Under the pieces are notes generated by a model. The model was given only the letters and a program-made list of their open reading frames with translations, did not search any database and was not told where the DNA came from. DNA of 64,000 bases from positions 106,853 to 170,852 of the forward strand of contig JAIQCW010000156.1 in assembly GCA_020283715.1 (NCBI GenBank), written 5' to 3'. This stretch comes from Cytauxzoon felis (lineage: Eukaryota; Apicomplexa; Aconoidasida; Piroplasmida; Theileriidae). Position numbers and translations under genes: made by a program. Shown piece after piece: positions 37,704-48,810 of the stretch. Numbering within the stretch: the first letter of the stretch is position 1; the number at the start of each line of letters is the position of its first letter.

Positions 37704-40397
37704 TCATTCAATTAAATTAATATAGGTTTTTACATTATCACTTATAGATACTTTATTATTCTCTTCTAGATTCATTAATTTTTCTAATAATTTTAATGTT
37801 ACTTTATATGTCTTATCCGATTTTACATCAATGTCCATACACTCGACATCATCCATACTCATGCCCAAACTTCCAATATAGCCCTCAAATTTTTTAACGT
37901 TCTTATCATTCATTAATAATATTGACGTTCCATCATTCATACCCCTGTAATTATCAGTAATCATAAATTGAAAGTAGTAATCACTCCACTCGAGGTCCAA
38001 TCCAACTCTTATTCCACTCAGCATGGAGCCTCTCCACCTGAGGTCTTCCACTAGCCGTGGTGGCCTTCTTATTTAGTTATCCCTCCGCTTCCCTGAGATC
38101 AGCTGCGGGTTCCACTTGAGGTCCAATCACTATACTCCCGCCACGATCTCTGGGAGTGGCTATACTCTTTAGAGATAGGTAATTAGAAGAGCTGACGGCA
38201 GGACTGACCTCAGGTGGAGAGGCTCCACGCCTAGTGGAAAGACAGGTAGAACGGCGAGTAGTAATGAATAACTGTAATTATGTCTGTATGACATGGTAGT
38301 ACATGATCTCCTCGATGCGTTTATTGTACTTGTAATATAATTACCTTGCGGTTCTTCCTATACGATGTATATAAGTTGATAATTTATTTGGAAAGTTATA
38401 ATTGATGACTAGTTTGGTATTTAATAAATTTAGACCTCTAGATACTAAATCGGTACATATTAAGCATGATTTTGGTTTATTTCTATATTGAATTGATGAA
38501 TTATAAATAAAAATGATAATGTACTAACATATATTTTTTTATTATAATATTCCTTTCACTTTGGGAATAATTTGAATTAAATTCGTAAAAATTAAAATCA
38601 TAATCACTAAAAAAAATAAGATGAGTTGAAGAATAATAAGAATCAACAAACGATTTATAAAAATAAATTTCTAATATGCGATACAATTCATGAGATATTA
38701 ATCTTCTATTACAGAAAATTAATATATTCCCTATAATATAATGATTAAATATAATAATAAATATACCATTATTTTTAATATTAAAGAATTTTTTAATTAA
38801 TTCGATTAATATTGGAATTTTATAACGTTTAGATGTTAAAATATATTTTTGTTTAAGATTAACAGGTAATTTATATATTAATTCTATATATTATAAAGTA
38901 TAATATAAATTTAAATAATAAATTATACCTTGTTTAACTAATATTGGTCTATTTAATTTTAATAATTCAAATTCTGATGATTTATTTGGTACAGTTGCTG
39001 ATATTACTGAAAATTAATTATAATAAATAAAAAAAATATATAATCAACAAACATATTTTTTGTGTTGAATTGTTATTAATTTGTGTTAATAAATTAATCC
39101 AATTATAATAAGATTGTTTTAATAGTATATCAACTTCATCAATAACAATCCATTTTATAGTATTAAAATTAATAGATTTATTATTATCAAATGAATCTAT
39201 AAGAATTAAATATATAACCCGATAGAGATCTACAAGAACTTGAAAGATAACTAAATAGAGAATCCACATCTAATGGAGATATTATAGATCCACATGAAGT
39301 TACAGCCTCTATTCCCACTAGGCATGGAGCCTCTCCACCCGAGGTTAGTCCTGCCGTCAGCTCTCCACCTGAGGTTACAACCACTGTTCCACTCGCCGTG
39401 GAGGCTTCTTCATTTAGTCATCTCTAAAGAGTATAGCCACTCCCAGAGATCGTGGCGATGAGGAGGTAGTGATTGGACCTCAAGTGGAATACCCGTAGCT
39501 GATCTCAGGGAAGCGGAGGGGGAACTAAATAGAGAAGGCCACCACGGCAGTGGAAGAAGAGTTGGATTGGACCTCAGGTAAAGAGGATGTAAATTCTGAC
39601 AAATCCTCACGTAACTGCTTTATAATTACAAAGGTAATTTTGTATGTGTTTTTAACTTACAATTAAAATGATTGATGAATCTATTTGGTGTTGAAATTAG
39701 TATTTGTGGTTTATTATTTAATATATCGTTATGATCTTTATTGAATGATTTATTACCATAACAATATATTGCCTGATTATGTATTATTTATAAATAGTGT
39801 CATGAAACTAACGTTCAATGTATAACCACCTTTAATGTTATATACTAATGGATCGTCATTAATGAACCATGAACAAGTATCGTAGATTTGATTGATTAAT
39901 TCTCTACCGGGTGCGATTATTAGACATGATAATACATTTACTATAAGTAATAATAAGATTAGATATATAATTTCTAATTAGCTAACATACATTTATTATG
40001 TACAATATTATTAATTATTGGTAATAGATAACATAGAGTCTTCCCTTGACCTAATTGAACATATAGAGGAAGAGATTAAATTCATTACCAGTTGGTGATG
40101 TAATTATATAATCTGATAATGTAATTGAATATTGATCAAGAATTTTATTATTATTTAATATTAATGGTATAATACTCTCTTGTACTATTAATAATGATAA
40201 GATTAATTAATTAATATTAATATACCAGGATATAATTTATTTATACCTTTATTCTTTATTATTAATCTTATATATTCATTTATATTCCATTCTTTTAACA
40301 AATCATCACTACTCTTATTACTATTTATATCATTATATACATATAATCTATATGACCATAGTGGATTAACTCTTGTTATATTACTTTCAACATTCAT
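37704..40397 (-). CDS. DEAD-box RNA helicase (Dbp6/DDX51-like)
   Basis: Eleven minus-strand exons: 40226-40397, 40089-40184, 39991-40050, 39813-39940, 39661-39772, 39196-39053, 38929-39006, 38767-38883, 38529-38730, 38345-38482, 37704-37944. They give 495 residues. Helicase motifs in order: I SPTGQGKT (formed across a splice), Ia APGRELINQ, STPNRF, II VIDEVD (Val instead of Ala in DEAD), III SAT, IV ILIFCNRR, V TDLVSRGLNL, VI YIHRIGRTAR. Dbp6/DDX51 acts in 60S ribosome assembly; the subfamily assignment is tentative. Introns 5 and 10 carry modular repeats, the latter splitting the Arg of motif VI. Confidence 0.88.
37986..38262 (-). repeat. Modular repeat element, helicase intron 10
   Basis: It is sense to the host. 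Several modules are doubled (CCACTCGAGGTCCAATCC, CACTCAGCATGGAGCC, CCACCTGAGGTCTTCCACTA, GCCGTGGTGGCC) around both cores. It closes with AGCTGACGGCAGG, ACCTCAGGTGG and GGCTCCACGCCTAGTGG. The doubled modules suggest nested insertion. Confidence 0.88.
39224..39590 (+). repeat. Modular repeat element, helicase intron 5
   Basis: It is antisense to the host. The complete copy runs from about 39315 (GGCATGGAGCC, CCACCCGAGG, CTGCCGTCAGCTC, CCACTCGCCGTGGAGGC, both cores) to a GATTGGACCTCAGG end near 39577. It is preceded by a diverged piece at 39224-39260 (AACTAAATAGAG). Confidence 0.85.
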
Positions 40398-40701
40398 TTA
40401 TAATAAATTTATTATAATGGAATGTAGATTGTTGCAAAATAATATAAGATATGTGGGATGTGTTATAGTGTATATAATGTAATGAGCCCACATTATAATA
40501 AATTTTCAACTTCATGTATAAAATTTTTTTTCTTATATATAAATAGATAGGAAAATTCTTACATCCCTCCTTCTATTTTCAATTCATGTAATTAAATTTC
40601 AATCTATTAATAATGTATATAAATTTTAATTTTAAATAAAAAAATATTATTATAAATAATATTTAATGATTGTTAATTTAATTTTAATATGAATATAAAT
40701 T
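40398..40701. other. Divergent intergenic region (helicase / Sec24)
   Basis: This 304-bp region is extremely AT-rich with no element. It presumably holds both promoters. Confidence 0.4.
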
Positions 40702-43700
40702 ATGGAGGATAAGAATTTGAATAATGTAGAAGTGATGGCTAAGAATCCATTCATGAATCCATTTGTATCAAATGTTGATGATAATAAATCATCTAATACG
40801 GTTATAAAAAATGAAATTAATATACCAAATAGTTTACAATCAAGTCCAACAATTGATAAATCTGTACCAAATGTAATATCGGATAATAATATACAGTTGA
40901 ATTATTTAGATTTAGGTCCATATAGTGATGATGGTAAAAAATATATTAATAGAGAATTAGAAAAACAAATATTTACATATGGTCCATATATTCCCAGTAA
41001 AATAGAACATTCACAAATTCCAAGACCATTATTACCATTATCAAAATTATCATCCCATAATATAGTATATGAAACATGTAATATAATTGGTAATATTCCT
41101 ACATTTGGTAATTATAAAGTTATAGATAATGGTTATTGTAATCCTATATATATAACACCAACATTAAATGAAGTACCTATATTTGGTGATAGTTTAAAGA
41201 ATATAAAATTACCATTCGGTCTAATTATACAACCATTCGCCGAAAATGTTGATTATAATATACCTTTAATAGATTCCAAATCAACATCAGATAATGATAT
41301 TGAGATAATTAGATGCTCAAAATGTGGAGCTTATTATAATTTTGGTATGTTAAATAAAAATAGAATTGATTTAATAATTTGTAATTTATGTGATTCAAAT
41401 ATAACTGTAACAACACAACAGTTGAATTTATTATATAAAATTAAAGAAGATATGGTAGATGATGCATCTAAACTACCCTCAATATTAAAAGGTAGTATAG
41501 ATTATGTAGCGCCATTACATTATTATTATAAAAAAAATACAAATGATATTAATGCAAGATTAAATATAAGGAAAAGTATTAATGGATTAATTGAAAATGT
41601 AACTGGGATCGCCAATAAATTAAAATCTATACGTAAAAGCAAAGTAATTTATGATAGTTATGGTAGTAGTACACATGATAATGATGATGATATCAATAGA
41701 CAATTTAATCTATTAGAAATAACTGATTCTAAGGAACCATTGAATGAAAATCTTAAAAATATACCAGCATATGTATTCATTATCGAATCTACTGCACCTG
41801 CAAATAATATACGTTAGTTAAATCGAAAAAAAAATTTATCATATATATCCATTTTTAGGCCTAAAAAATTGTGTTATAAGTGCAATTAGACAAGCTGTAA
41901 ATGATTGTAAAAATAATAGGATAAAGTTTTGTGTAATCACATATGATTGTATCGTCTATTTATATCCAGTCGTCAATAATAATGTAAATGTCCACATGGT
42001 CACTGATATAGATGAAATGTTCACACCCTCAAGTTTCAAAGATATATTTATTGAAGTCAGTAATGATGATTTCAAATTAAAATCTACGGAATCCGCACAA
42101 TCTGAAGTTAACTCTACCGAGAGTTATACAAACACTGCTACACCTGAGGTTATAAACTTGTCTTCCACTAGGAGTGATGCCTCTCCACTTGAGGTCCAAT
42201 CCACTTCCTTACCACTCGCCGTGGAGGCCTCTTCCAATTACCTATCTCTAAAAAGTAAAGCCACTCCCGGAGATCGTGGCGATGATGATGTTAGTGATTG
42301 GACCTCAAGTGCAAGTGGACTACCCGCAGCTGATCTCAGGGAAGCGGAGGGGGAAGTAAATAGAGAGGCCACCACGGCGAGTGGAATGGAGAGTCGGATT
42401 GTAACCTCAGGTGGAACTCCTAGTGTAAGAGGAAAGACATCGGATAGAGGATCTTCTAATAAAATTGATGTTGATAAATATTTGGATAGGATATTATCGG
42501 CGCCACCAGTCCTTATAGGTTCTCAGAATTGTTCTACTACAGCATTGGGTATGGCAATACGTATATTGAGTGATGCAGGTGTATGTGGTACAATAAAATT
42601 ATTTTGTACTGGTACACCTGATGTAGGTTATGGTAAAATAAATAATTTAAATGTTAAAGATTCATTTACATTAGATGATGATCAAAAGTTATATTATGAT
42701 TCATTAATACAATTATGTTATGATAATGGTATATCTGTTGATATATATTTATGCCCTATATGTGATATAATACCAGGTTATTTATCCATACAATATATAA
42801 CACAACAAACATGTGGTCAATGTTATAATTTTCCATATTTTGATTGTAATACAGATTATATAAAAATATATAAAGATATATTAAGATTATTTACAGTAGA
42901 ATGTGGTTATAATTGTGAATTGAGAATAAGATGCTCTAAAAATGTTTATATTAATGAAATATTATGTCCATTTAATAATTCTAGAGCAATATTAAGTAAT
43001 TATATATTGAAATTACCAAAATTAAGTCCAGATACTTCAATAGCATTCATATTAGGATTAAATGATCTTATTGATGATAGAAATGATATTTTTATACAAA
43101 CTGCATGTATGTATAATCATTCATTTACAGGTTATAAACTTATTAGAGTACATACAGCTATTATTAAATCTACAACATCAATAAATCAAATTTTCAAAAG
43201 TGCAAATAGTGATGCATTAATTAATATTTATTCTAGATTATTAGCATATAAATTCATTAAAACCGGAACATTTGATAAAAAATATATACTCGGTAATATT
43301 GTAGAAACACTCTCATCATATAGACATATTTGCGCACCATCTACACCAAATAATCAACTAATATTACCAGATAATCTCAAATTATTACCCGCATCCATCA
43401 ATTCACTCTTCAAATATGATGTAAGTTTTAACCCGATAAATATTTCAACTCTCCACCGAGGTTACAGTCTTGTCTTTCCACTCGCCATTCCACTTTAGGT
43501 CCTGCCGTCAGCTCTTCTATTTACCTATCTCTAAAGAGTATAGCCACTCCCAGAGATCGTGGGAATGAAGAGTAGTACTGGACCTCAAGTGGAACCTGGA
43601 AGCGATCTACGGGAGCTGGAAGGGGAAGTAAATAGAAGAGCTGTCTGCAAGACAACCTTAGGTGGAACGCCTAGTGGAATGGAAGGTGGAAGTGGAGTTA

Positions 43701-44377
43701 AGACTTTAACTTCAGTCGTAATGTCTAGTTGACAGGACATTGGTTCTATCCGCATATCTATGGGATAGCCTTTTGAAATAATACTTTTATATTTAAATTA
43801 ACATTTCTTTTTTTAGATTACTGTTGAACATGGTTATATATTTATTCAAAAGTTATTGAGGACTTTATTAGCTCCGGTTAAGGAAACTGCTTATACATAT
43901 GTAAGAACTTATTGTGTTTATCGTGCATTGTATGATGAAAATGTTAATGTGCCCGACAATGGTTGGAAGTTCAATCCTGTGTTGGTACCATCATCATGTT
44001 CATATATATATAGTGATGGTATGTATATAATGGATGATGGTACCGTACTTGTACTCTATTTTGGACCGCATGTTAAATGGGGTCTATTACAAGAGTTATT
44101 TGGTGAAGATTTAAAATTAACAGAAAGGAACTTTAATAAATTATTATTAACTGATACACCAACCAGTAATAACTTAAATAGCGTAATTGAAAGAATTAGG
44201 GATATACATGTTGGTACACAATATCTACCACTAAAAATTATACCATATACCGCCAAAAATTCAAGAACAATCAAAACGCTACTATTAGAAGATGAAATCT
44301 TAGATGAACCAACATACGTTAACTTTTTAGTTAAATTACATAAACTAATTAAACAAACATGTGATAATCTTATCTAA
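40702..44377 (+). CDS. SEC24: COPII coat protein Sec24
   Basis: Three exons, 40702-41812, 41859-43420 and 43817-44377, give 1077 residues. The order is typical: a disordered Asn-rich N-terminus, IPRPLLP-type linker, LPFGLIIQPFAE, the zinc finger RCSKCGAYYNF / ICNLC at about 203-227, the trunk (YVFIIEST), a beta/helical region and the gelsolin-like C-terminus. Sec24 selects cargo for ER exit vesicles with Sec23. Residues about 465-556, inside the trunk region between VNSTESYT and TSDRGSS, are an in-frame modular repeat. Intron 2 (396 bp) carries another copy. Confidence 0.92.
42141..42414 (+). repeat. Modular repeat translated in frame inside Sec24 exon 2
   Basis: It is bounded by CACCTGAGGTTATAA and TTGTAACCTCAGGTGG, 274 bp with no stop in the Sec24 frame. 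It encodes [55 protein letters not shown] and VTSGG. It is the longest exonic copy and contains three tail modules. Confidence 0.93.
43451..43690 (+). repeat. Modular repeat element, Sec24 intron 2
   Basis: It is sense to the host. It combines the CTATCTCTAAAGAGTATAGCC core, the variant DLRELEGEVNR core, GAGCTGTCTGCAAGAC and an ACCTTAGGTGG end. Unlike the exonic copy, its coding frame has a stop (GAAGAGTAG after DRG). Confidence 0.88.
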
Positions 44378-44475
44378 AATATCTTAACATATATATTACC
44401 CAACTACCCCACAATGCGTGATTAAGTAAGATCAATTAAATTCCCGTAGCGGTCGTGATGAGTAGTAATTCTATT

Positions 44476-44591
44476 GTATCCAGCTCTTCTATTTATCTAT
44501 TTCTAAATGGTAGAGTCAGTTCTGGAGATCGCGTATTATACAGAACAATTTACGGAACACCGGGGGAAATAATTAAAATAGTTGAATGCAA
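44476..44591 (+). repeat. Degenerate modular repeat
   Basis: Recognisable parts are CCAGCTCTTCTATTTATCTA, TTCTAAATGGTAGAGTCAG, TTCTGGAGATCGCG and ACACCGGGGGAAATAATTAA. It is the most diverged copy and lies 5' of a Tpr-like gene. Confidence 0.6.
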
Positions 44592-45000
44592 TAGAGAGAT
44601 ACATACATAATAAAGGTTACATTGCTAGTATAATACGTATTTTGAAATTGTAATTATGTTACCCTAATTTTTATCTTATATATAATTATCATGCTATTCT
44701 CTATCAATGTGGGGCGATTTTTCAGACACTATTAATTTTTCCTGTAAAATATACATTTACCATGTATTTATATTAAAATGACTGGAAATAATATTTAATT
44801 TGGTAACAACATTTATAATATAAAGCAAAATAATGCTAATTATATTTATCAACGTTATCACTAAGTATCAGTTTAATTATAATAAATATATTATCACATA
44901 AAATTAAGTAACAATATTTTAACAACAGTATTCACTTGTAATCAGTTCGTTAAACATATTATAGTAATTTTAGTTACAATTATGTCAATAATTTTAAATA

Positions 45001-45027
45001 ACGGGGGAGAGGGATAATTGGAATAAA
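45001..45027 (+). promoter_or_regulatory. Conserved G-rich upstream motif of Tpr-like genes
   Basis: ACGGGGGAGAGGGATAATTG followed by GAATAAA ends 28 bp before the ATG at 45056. It matches the motif at 16971-16998 and, more loosely, the one at 55927-55948. In a region this AT-rich such a G-run is conspicuous. Confidence 0.65.
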
Positions 45028-45055
45028 GAAAAAATGGAACCAACCATATGTTAAA

Positions 45056-46408
45056 ATGACTACTCCTCATGAAAATCCAGCTCTATGTAAGGTTGCTATG
45101 TTTCTTGCTGGATTTATTATGCTCACTCCTCACAGAATTGCTATGACTTGTGCTCCACATGTATTGAAGCGTTATCATCTCCCTCCGGAGGTTGTTGGTC
45201 TTTTCATTTATAAAATACATAATCCTATGGAACTCTCAAATTTATTCACCATGTTTTTTGCAAATCTTGTAACATGGATGAATGATGATACATTTAAGTA
45301 TAAAATTCTTAATAGGGCCTTGTCTATATTAGGTGTATGGTTAATGTTTATATCATCGGTCATTTCATTTATAATTTTTAAATCCGGTGGTGATTTCGGT
45401 TACTTTGATAAATTTTATTGGAGTATCATATTTATTTCGTTTACCAATGGTATTTTTTCCAACCTTTGTTTTGGCGTTAATTACAATTCATCATTATATG
45501 GAGCAGGTGTTCCTTCTTCTGGATTTTTCACGTTTTTCCTCCATAAATATTGTAAGTGGTTATCTGTTAGATTTGATTGGGAAGATTTTGATCACTCCAT
45601 TTTAATGATTCAATTTTGGGTGACAATAATTACCTTGGGGATAACAGCCATCCTATGGTCAGTAGACATTGGAATGGATTTTGGTGATAATGCCAATGAA
45701 CGTGGTAATCAGGGTATCCTAAGATTGTTTACCACTTATGCGGTTACTGCTGATCTAGGCAATGCTGATAAGATTAGTCATATTTGCGATTGGTCGCCTA
45801 TAGGCATGTTGGCTGCATCTTTGGGGACGGTTTATTTTTTCTATCCTTCCATAAGTCCATATCAATTGGTGGACTCTGATGTTGGAAAGAAAATTGATTT
45901 ATGGGTTCAATTTACAGCTGCTATTCCAAACTTTGCGGTAGCACTGTTGGATTTAATTGGAGAAGAAGTTGGGCCTAGCGGTAAATCATGGACTGTCACT
46001 GAATCTTGGTATTGGCAACTATCATGGATGGCTATAATACCTTATTTAACCTGTATTTATATATTTCTATCATTCATGCATTATCCCGAAGGGTTTTTTG
46101 GTAAACATATGAAGAGTAAGAAATGGGTTGTATATATAGTCTGTATAACTTTCAACTTCTTTCAAGAATGGTTAGAATCCATAGGATTCGCAGGAGCGGG
46201 CGCGCAAATACAAGACAATGCTGAAGAAGGTACAGGTAAACCATTTGATGTAGGTGGTCAAAGAACTGGTAAAATAAATTTCGCAGCTGGTGCATTCAAC
46301 GATGATATTGCTGTATTTAATGTTTTATTAACGATTACTATCGTGAACATATCCATAATTATCGGCTATTTAATCAGAAACATTCGTGAAAGTTTTTGCG
46401 ATGCATAA
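45056..46408 (+). CDS. Tpr/Tar-like multi-pass membrane protein, intact
   Basis: A single intronless exon encodes 450 residues and is the best complete family member here. It has about nine or ten hydrophobic segments. Conserved blocks are FIMLTPHRIAMTCAPHVLKR, LFIYKIHNPMEL, GVNYNSSLYGAGVPSSGFF, LGTVYFFYPSISPYQLVD and EWLESIGFAGAGAQ. The loop that is greatly expanded in the copies at 2 and 14975 is only about 45 residues here (after ILWSVDIGMDF). I associate the family with Theileria Tpr/Tar proteins from general resemblance. Its biochemical function is unknown; a transporter-like fold is possible. Confidence 0.75.
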   Translation: MTTPHENPALCKVAMFLAGFIMLTPHRIAMTCAPHVLKRYHLPPEVVGLFIYKIHNPMELSNLFTMFFANLVTWMNDDTFKYKILNRALSILGVWLMFISSVISFIIFKSGGDFGYFDKFYWSIIFISFTNGIFSNLCFGVNYNSSLYGAGVPSSGFFTFFLHKYCKWLSVRFDWEDFDHSILMIQFWVTIITLGITAILWSVDIGMDFGDNANERGNQGILRLFTTYAVTADLGNADKISHICDWSPIGMLAASLGTVYFFYPSISPYQLVDSDVGKKIDLWVQFTAAIPNFAVALLDLIGEEVGPSGKSWTVTESWYWQLSWMAIIPYLTCIYIFLSFMHYPEGFFGKHMKSKKWVVYIVCITFNFFQEWLESIGFAGAGAQIQDNAEEGTGKPFDVGGQRTGKINFAAGAFNDDIAVFNVLLTITIVNISIIIGYLIRNIRESFCDA

Positions 46409-46945
46409 CATAAAATTTATACCATATATACTATTAGACACTAATTACCAACTTAATATAATACTACCATCATTTACTCATAAATAATTATGGTGGTATC
46501 TTCTGATAAATTTCATCATATATGGAAAGGTATACCTCTATGTATATGTATTACTCATCTGAGATTCTTAATTTTTAATGTATCAATTTTGAACTTAACA
46601 TCAATATAAGACTAAATTTACTCAAGATTTTCTATTTCTGATTACACATTTGGAAATAATTCATGTTCTATTATAAATTCCAAACTTCCACCGGAAGGTG
46701 TAAGGATCGATGACTCTAACTTGGTACAATCCATATTGAGCTCAATGTTATAATGTTTAATTAAAATATTAAAAATTTCCTTTGTGGAATTTTGCATTTT
46801 ATACGTATTATTAAATATCTACTTGTAGACATGTTCATGCTAAGATGTGCATGTAATGGACACATTGTTCAGTTCACTCAATCCTAATGTTTTATTAAAC
46901 AACAAACCTGTATATTAAAATGGATGATTTTAAATTTTCGTAATA
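46409..46945. other. Intergenic region with one small candidate reading frame
   Basis: These 537 bp follow the Tpr-like gene. The only candidate is the 51-codon minus-strand frame at 46642-46797. No modular repeat is seen. Confidence 0.4.
46642..46797 (-). CDS. Candidate small protein (51 aa), uncertain
   Basis: ATG at 46795-46797, TAA at 46642-46644. The product is hydrophilic with a composition less AT-biased than the flanks (contains MDCTKLESSILTPSGGSLEF). No family is recognised. It could be a small single-exon gene or chance. Confidence 0.3.
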   Translation of the reverse strand: MQNSTKEIFNILIKHYNIELNMDCTKLESSILTPSGGSLEFIIEHELFPNV

Positions 46946-48583
46946 ATGAGTGTACATCTGGCCGGTAAGATTGCTAGGAACGCTTGCTGTAGGAGTGCGG
47001 AGGTATGTCTATATGAGTGTACCAAGCGTTTCATGAAATCATTACCTGTACCATCGGATTATGAGCCTTTAGGTTTGTATTGTTATGAATAATGATATTT
47101 ATTGTAAATTTTTATATTTATAGCATCAATTTTTTATTATTCTGGTATACATAACCATAGGGAATTTCAATTATTGGTAGATATATCCGACATTGAGAGT
47201 GATTTTTTAAAGAAGAAAGTATGCATAGAATTGGAAAGTGGTTCGACAACTTCAACAGCTACTAGTGAGTTTATTGTTTGATGATGGATTTATATTTTAT
47301 AAAATCTTCTACCTTAGGTATACCAATATCATCAACTGGTACTGTAACTAATATCGGTAGTAGAGCCTCTATAAGGATAAAGCAATGCGATTCTAATTTG
47401 AAGATTACAGTATATAGAAAACATGTCTTAACAAAAACTGTTTTGGCTCAGTTAACATTTAATATAGTAAAGGATATATTAGATTTGGATTTCCCTAAGA
47501 AAAAATGGTATTGTTTATAAAACTCTATATTAACTCCTTTATTCTTAGGTATACCTTAATGAATAACTATGGTATAGTAGGAAGAATGAAAATCTCATTC
47601 TATAAAAGTGTGTTTGATATTTTAATACATTATAAATCTTTAGTCGATACAATACAAAATATCGCCGACTCTCTCGTCTTACAACAGGCTCTACTCTGTG
47701 CCAATGAATATATCGCCTCCGGAATCGATATCAAATTAGATGTATGTCCTACAATATCTAGTCTTAGACACTACATGCATTCTTCCACATGAAGTTACTT
47801 CTACCAATAATACAATCCAACTCGCCTCCACCGTTGGTCCTGCCGTCAGCTCTTCTATTTACCTCCCCCTCCGCTTTCCTGAGATCAGCTACGGGTAGTC
47901 CACTTGAGGTCCAATCACTATACATCTGCCACGATCTCTGGGAGTGGCTTTACTCTTTAGAGATAGGTAATTGGAAGAGCCTCCACGGCGAGTGGAAGAA
48001 GTGTTGGATTGGACCTCGAGTAGAGAACTGACGGCATATGGAAGAACGTTTCACATAGATTATATTTATATTATGTATATTTATATAGGTGATTAATCAT
48101 GATATAATGCTTGAGGCTGAGAAATTAATGTTATTTTCATATGCGATAGAGGGACCGTTGATAACGAAAAATAATAATGCATCTCAAATGAGATATGTAA
48201 AATCGGTGCAACATCGTGGTAAATTTAATTGAATAAAGATATTTTAATATTTAGGATCATGGTATTGGCGTTTTTGGAATTCTAAAATTGAATGTAGAGA
48301 TAATTTAAAACCTGAACTATCTATACCTATATTGAGTATAAGCACGGTTCTTAAACATCCTACAGATTATTCATTATTTTATATTAAGTATTATTCAAAG
48401 ACTGGTTCACATGACTTGATTTTAAAGACTGTAGATAGAAATAGAGATATATGGACAGATGCATTATTTTTATTTATTGAAATTGTATGTTTAACATAAT
48501 AATAAGCATAAATAATAAATTAGGTGCGGAGATATCTTGAACATTTTGACAATTTCGATGCATTACAGGAGTACAAAATATAA
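46946..48583 (+). CDS. Protein with C2-like and PH-like regions, unknown role
   Basis: Seven exons: 46946-47072, 47124-47264, 47318-47507, 47549-47741, 48089-48218, 48255-48484, 48524-48583. They give 356 residues with all phases consistent. The N-terminal part contains beta-rich segments reminiscent of a C2 fold ([30 protein letters not shown]). The C-terminal 130 residues resemble a PH-like domain: [46 protein letters not shown]. Such proteins usually bind membranes through lipids. Both assignments are by pattern only and need a profile search. Intron 4 (347 bp) carries a modular repeat. Confidence 0.6.
47783..48040 (-). repeat. Modular repeat element, intron 4 of C2/PH-like gene
   Basis: It is antisense to the host. 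It has CCACATGAAGTTACTTCTAC, CTGCCGTCAGCTCTT, both cores, the CCACTTGAGGTCCAATCACTA spacer, CCTCCACGGCGAGTGG and GGATTGGACCTCGAGTAG. Confidence 0.88.
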
Positions 48584-48810
48584 ATGTAAGGATTAATAAC
48601 AATTTAAATATGTAATGAAGTTTAAATATTCAATTTGAAAGTAATGAAGAGATTTTTTTTAAAGAATAAAATAAATAAAAGATTTATAGAATGAAGTAAA
48701 ATAATCTAATAATTCTCTTTAATTTTAATTTTATAAATTTTTATATTGGCATGTGATTTATAGAATCTTTGGTGTGGTGTAGTGGATTTGAGATTATTAA
48801 TATTTATAAA

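Larger units (their letters stand above)
44378..45055 (+). other. Intergenic region before Tpr-like gene, with degenerate repeat
   Basis: These 678 bp hold a decayed modular repeat (44476-44591), a long AT-rich stretch, and the G-rich Tpr-like upstream motif at 45001-45027. No gene is seen. Confidence 0.5.
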
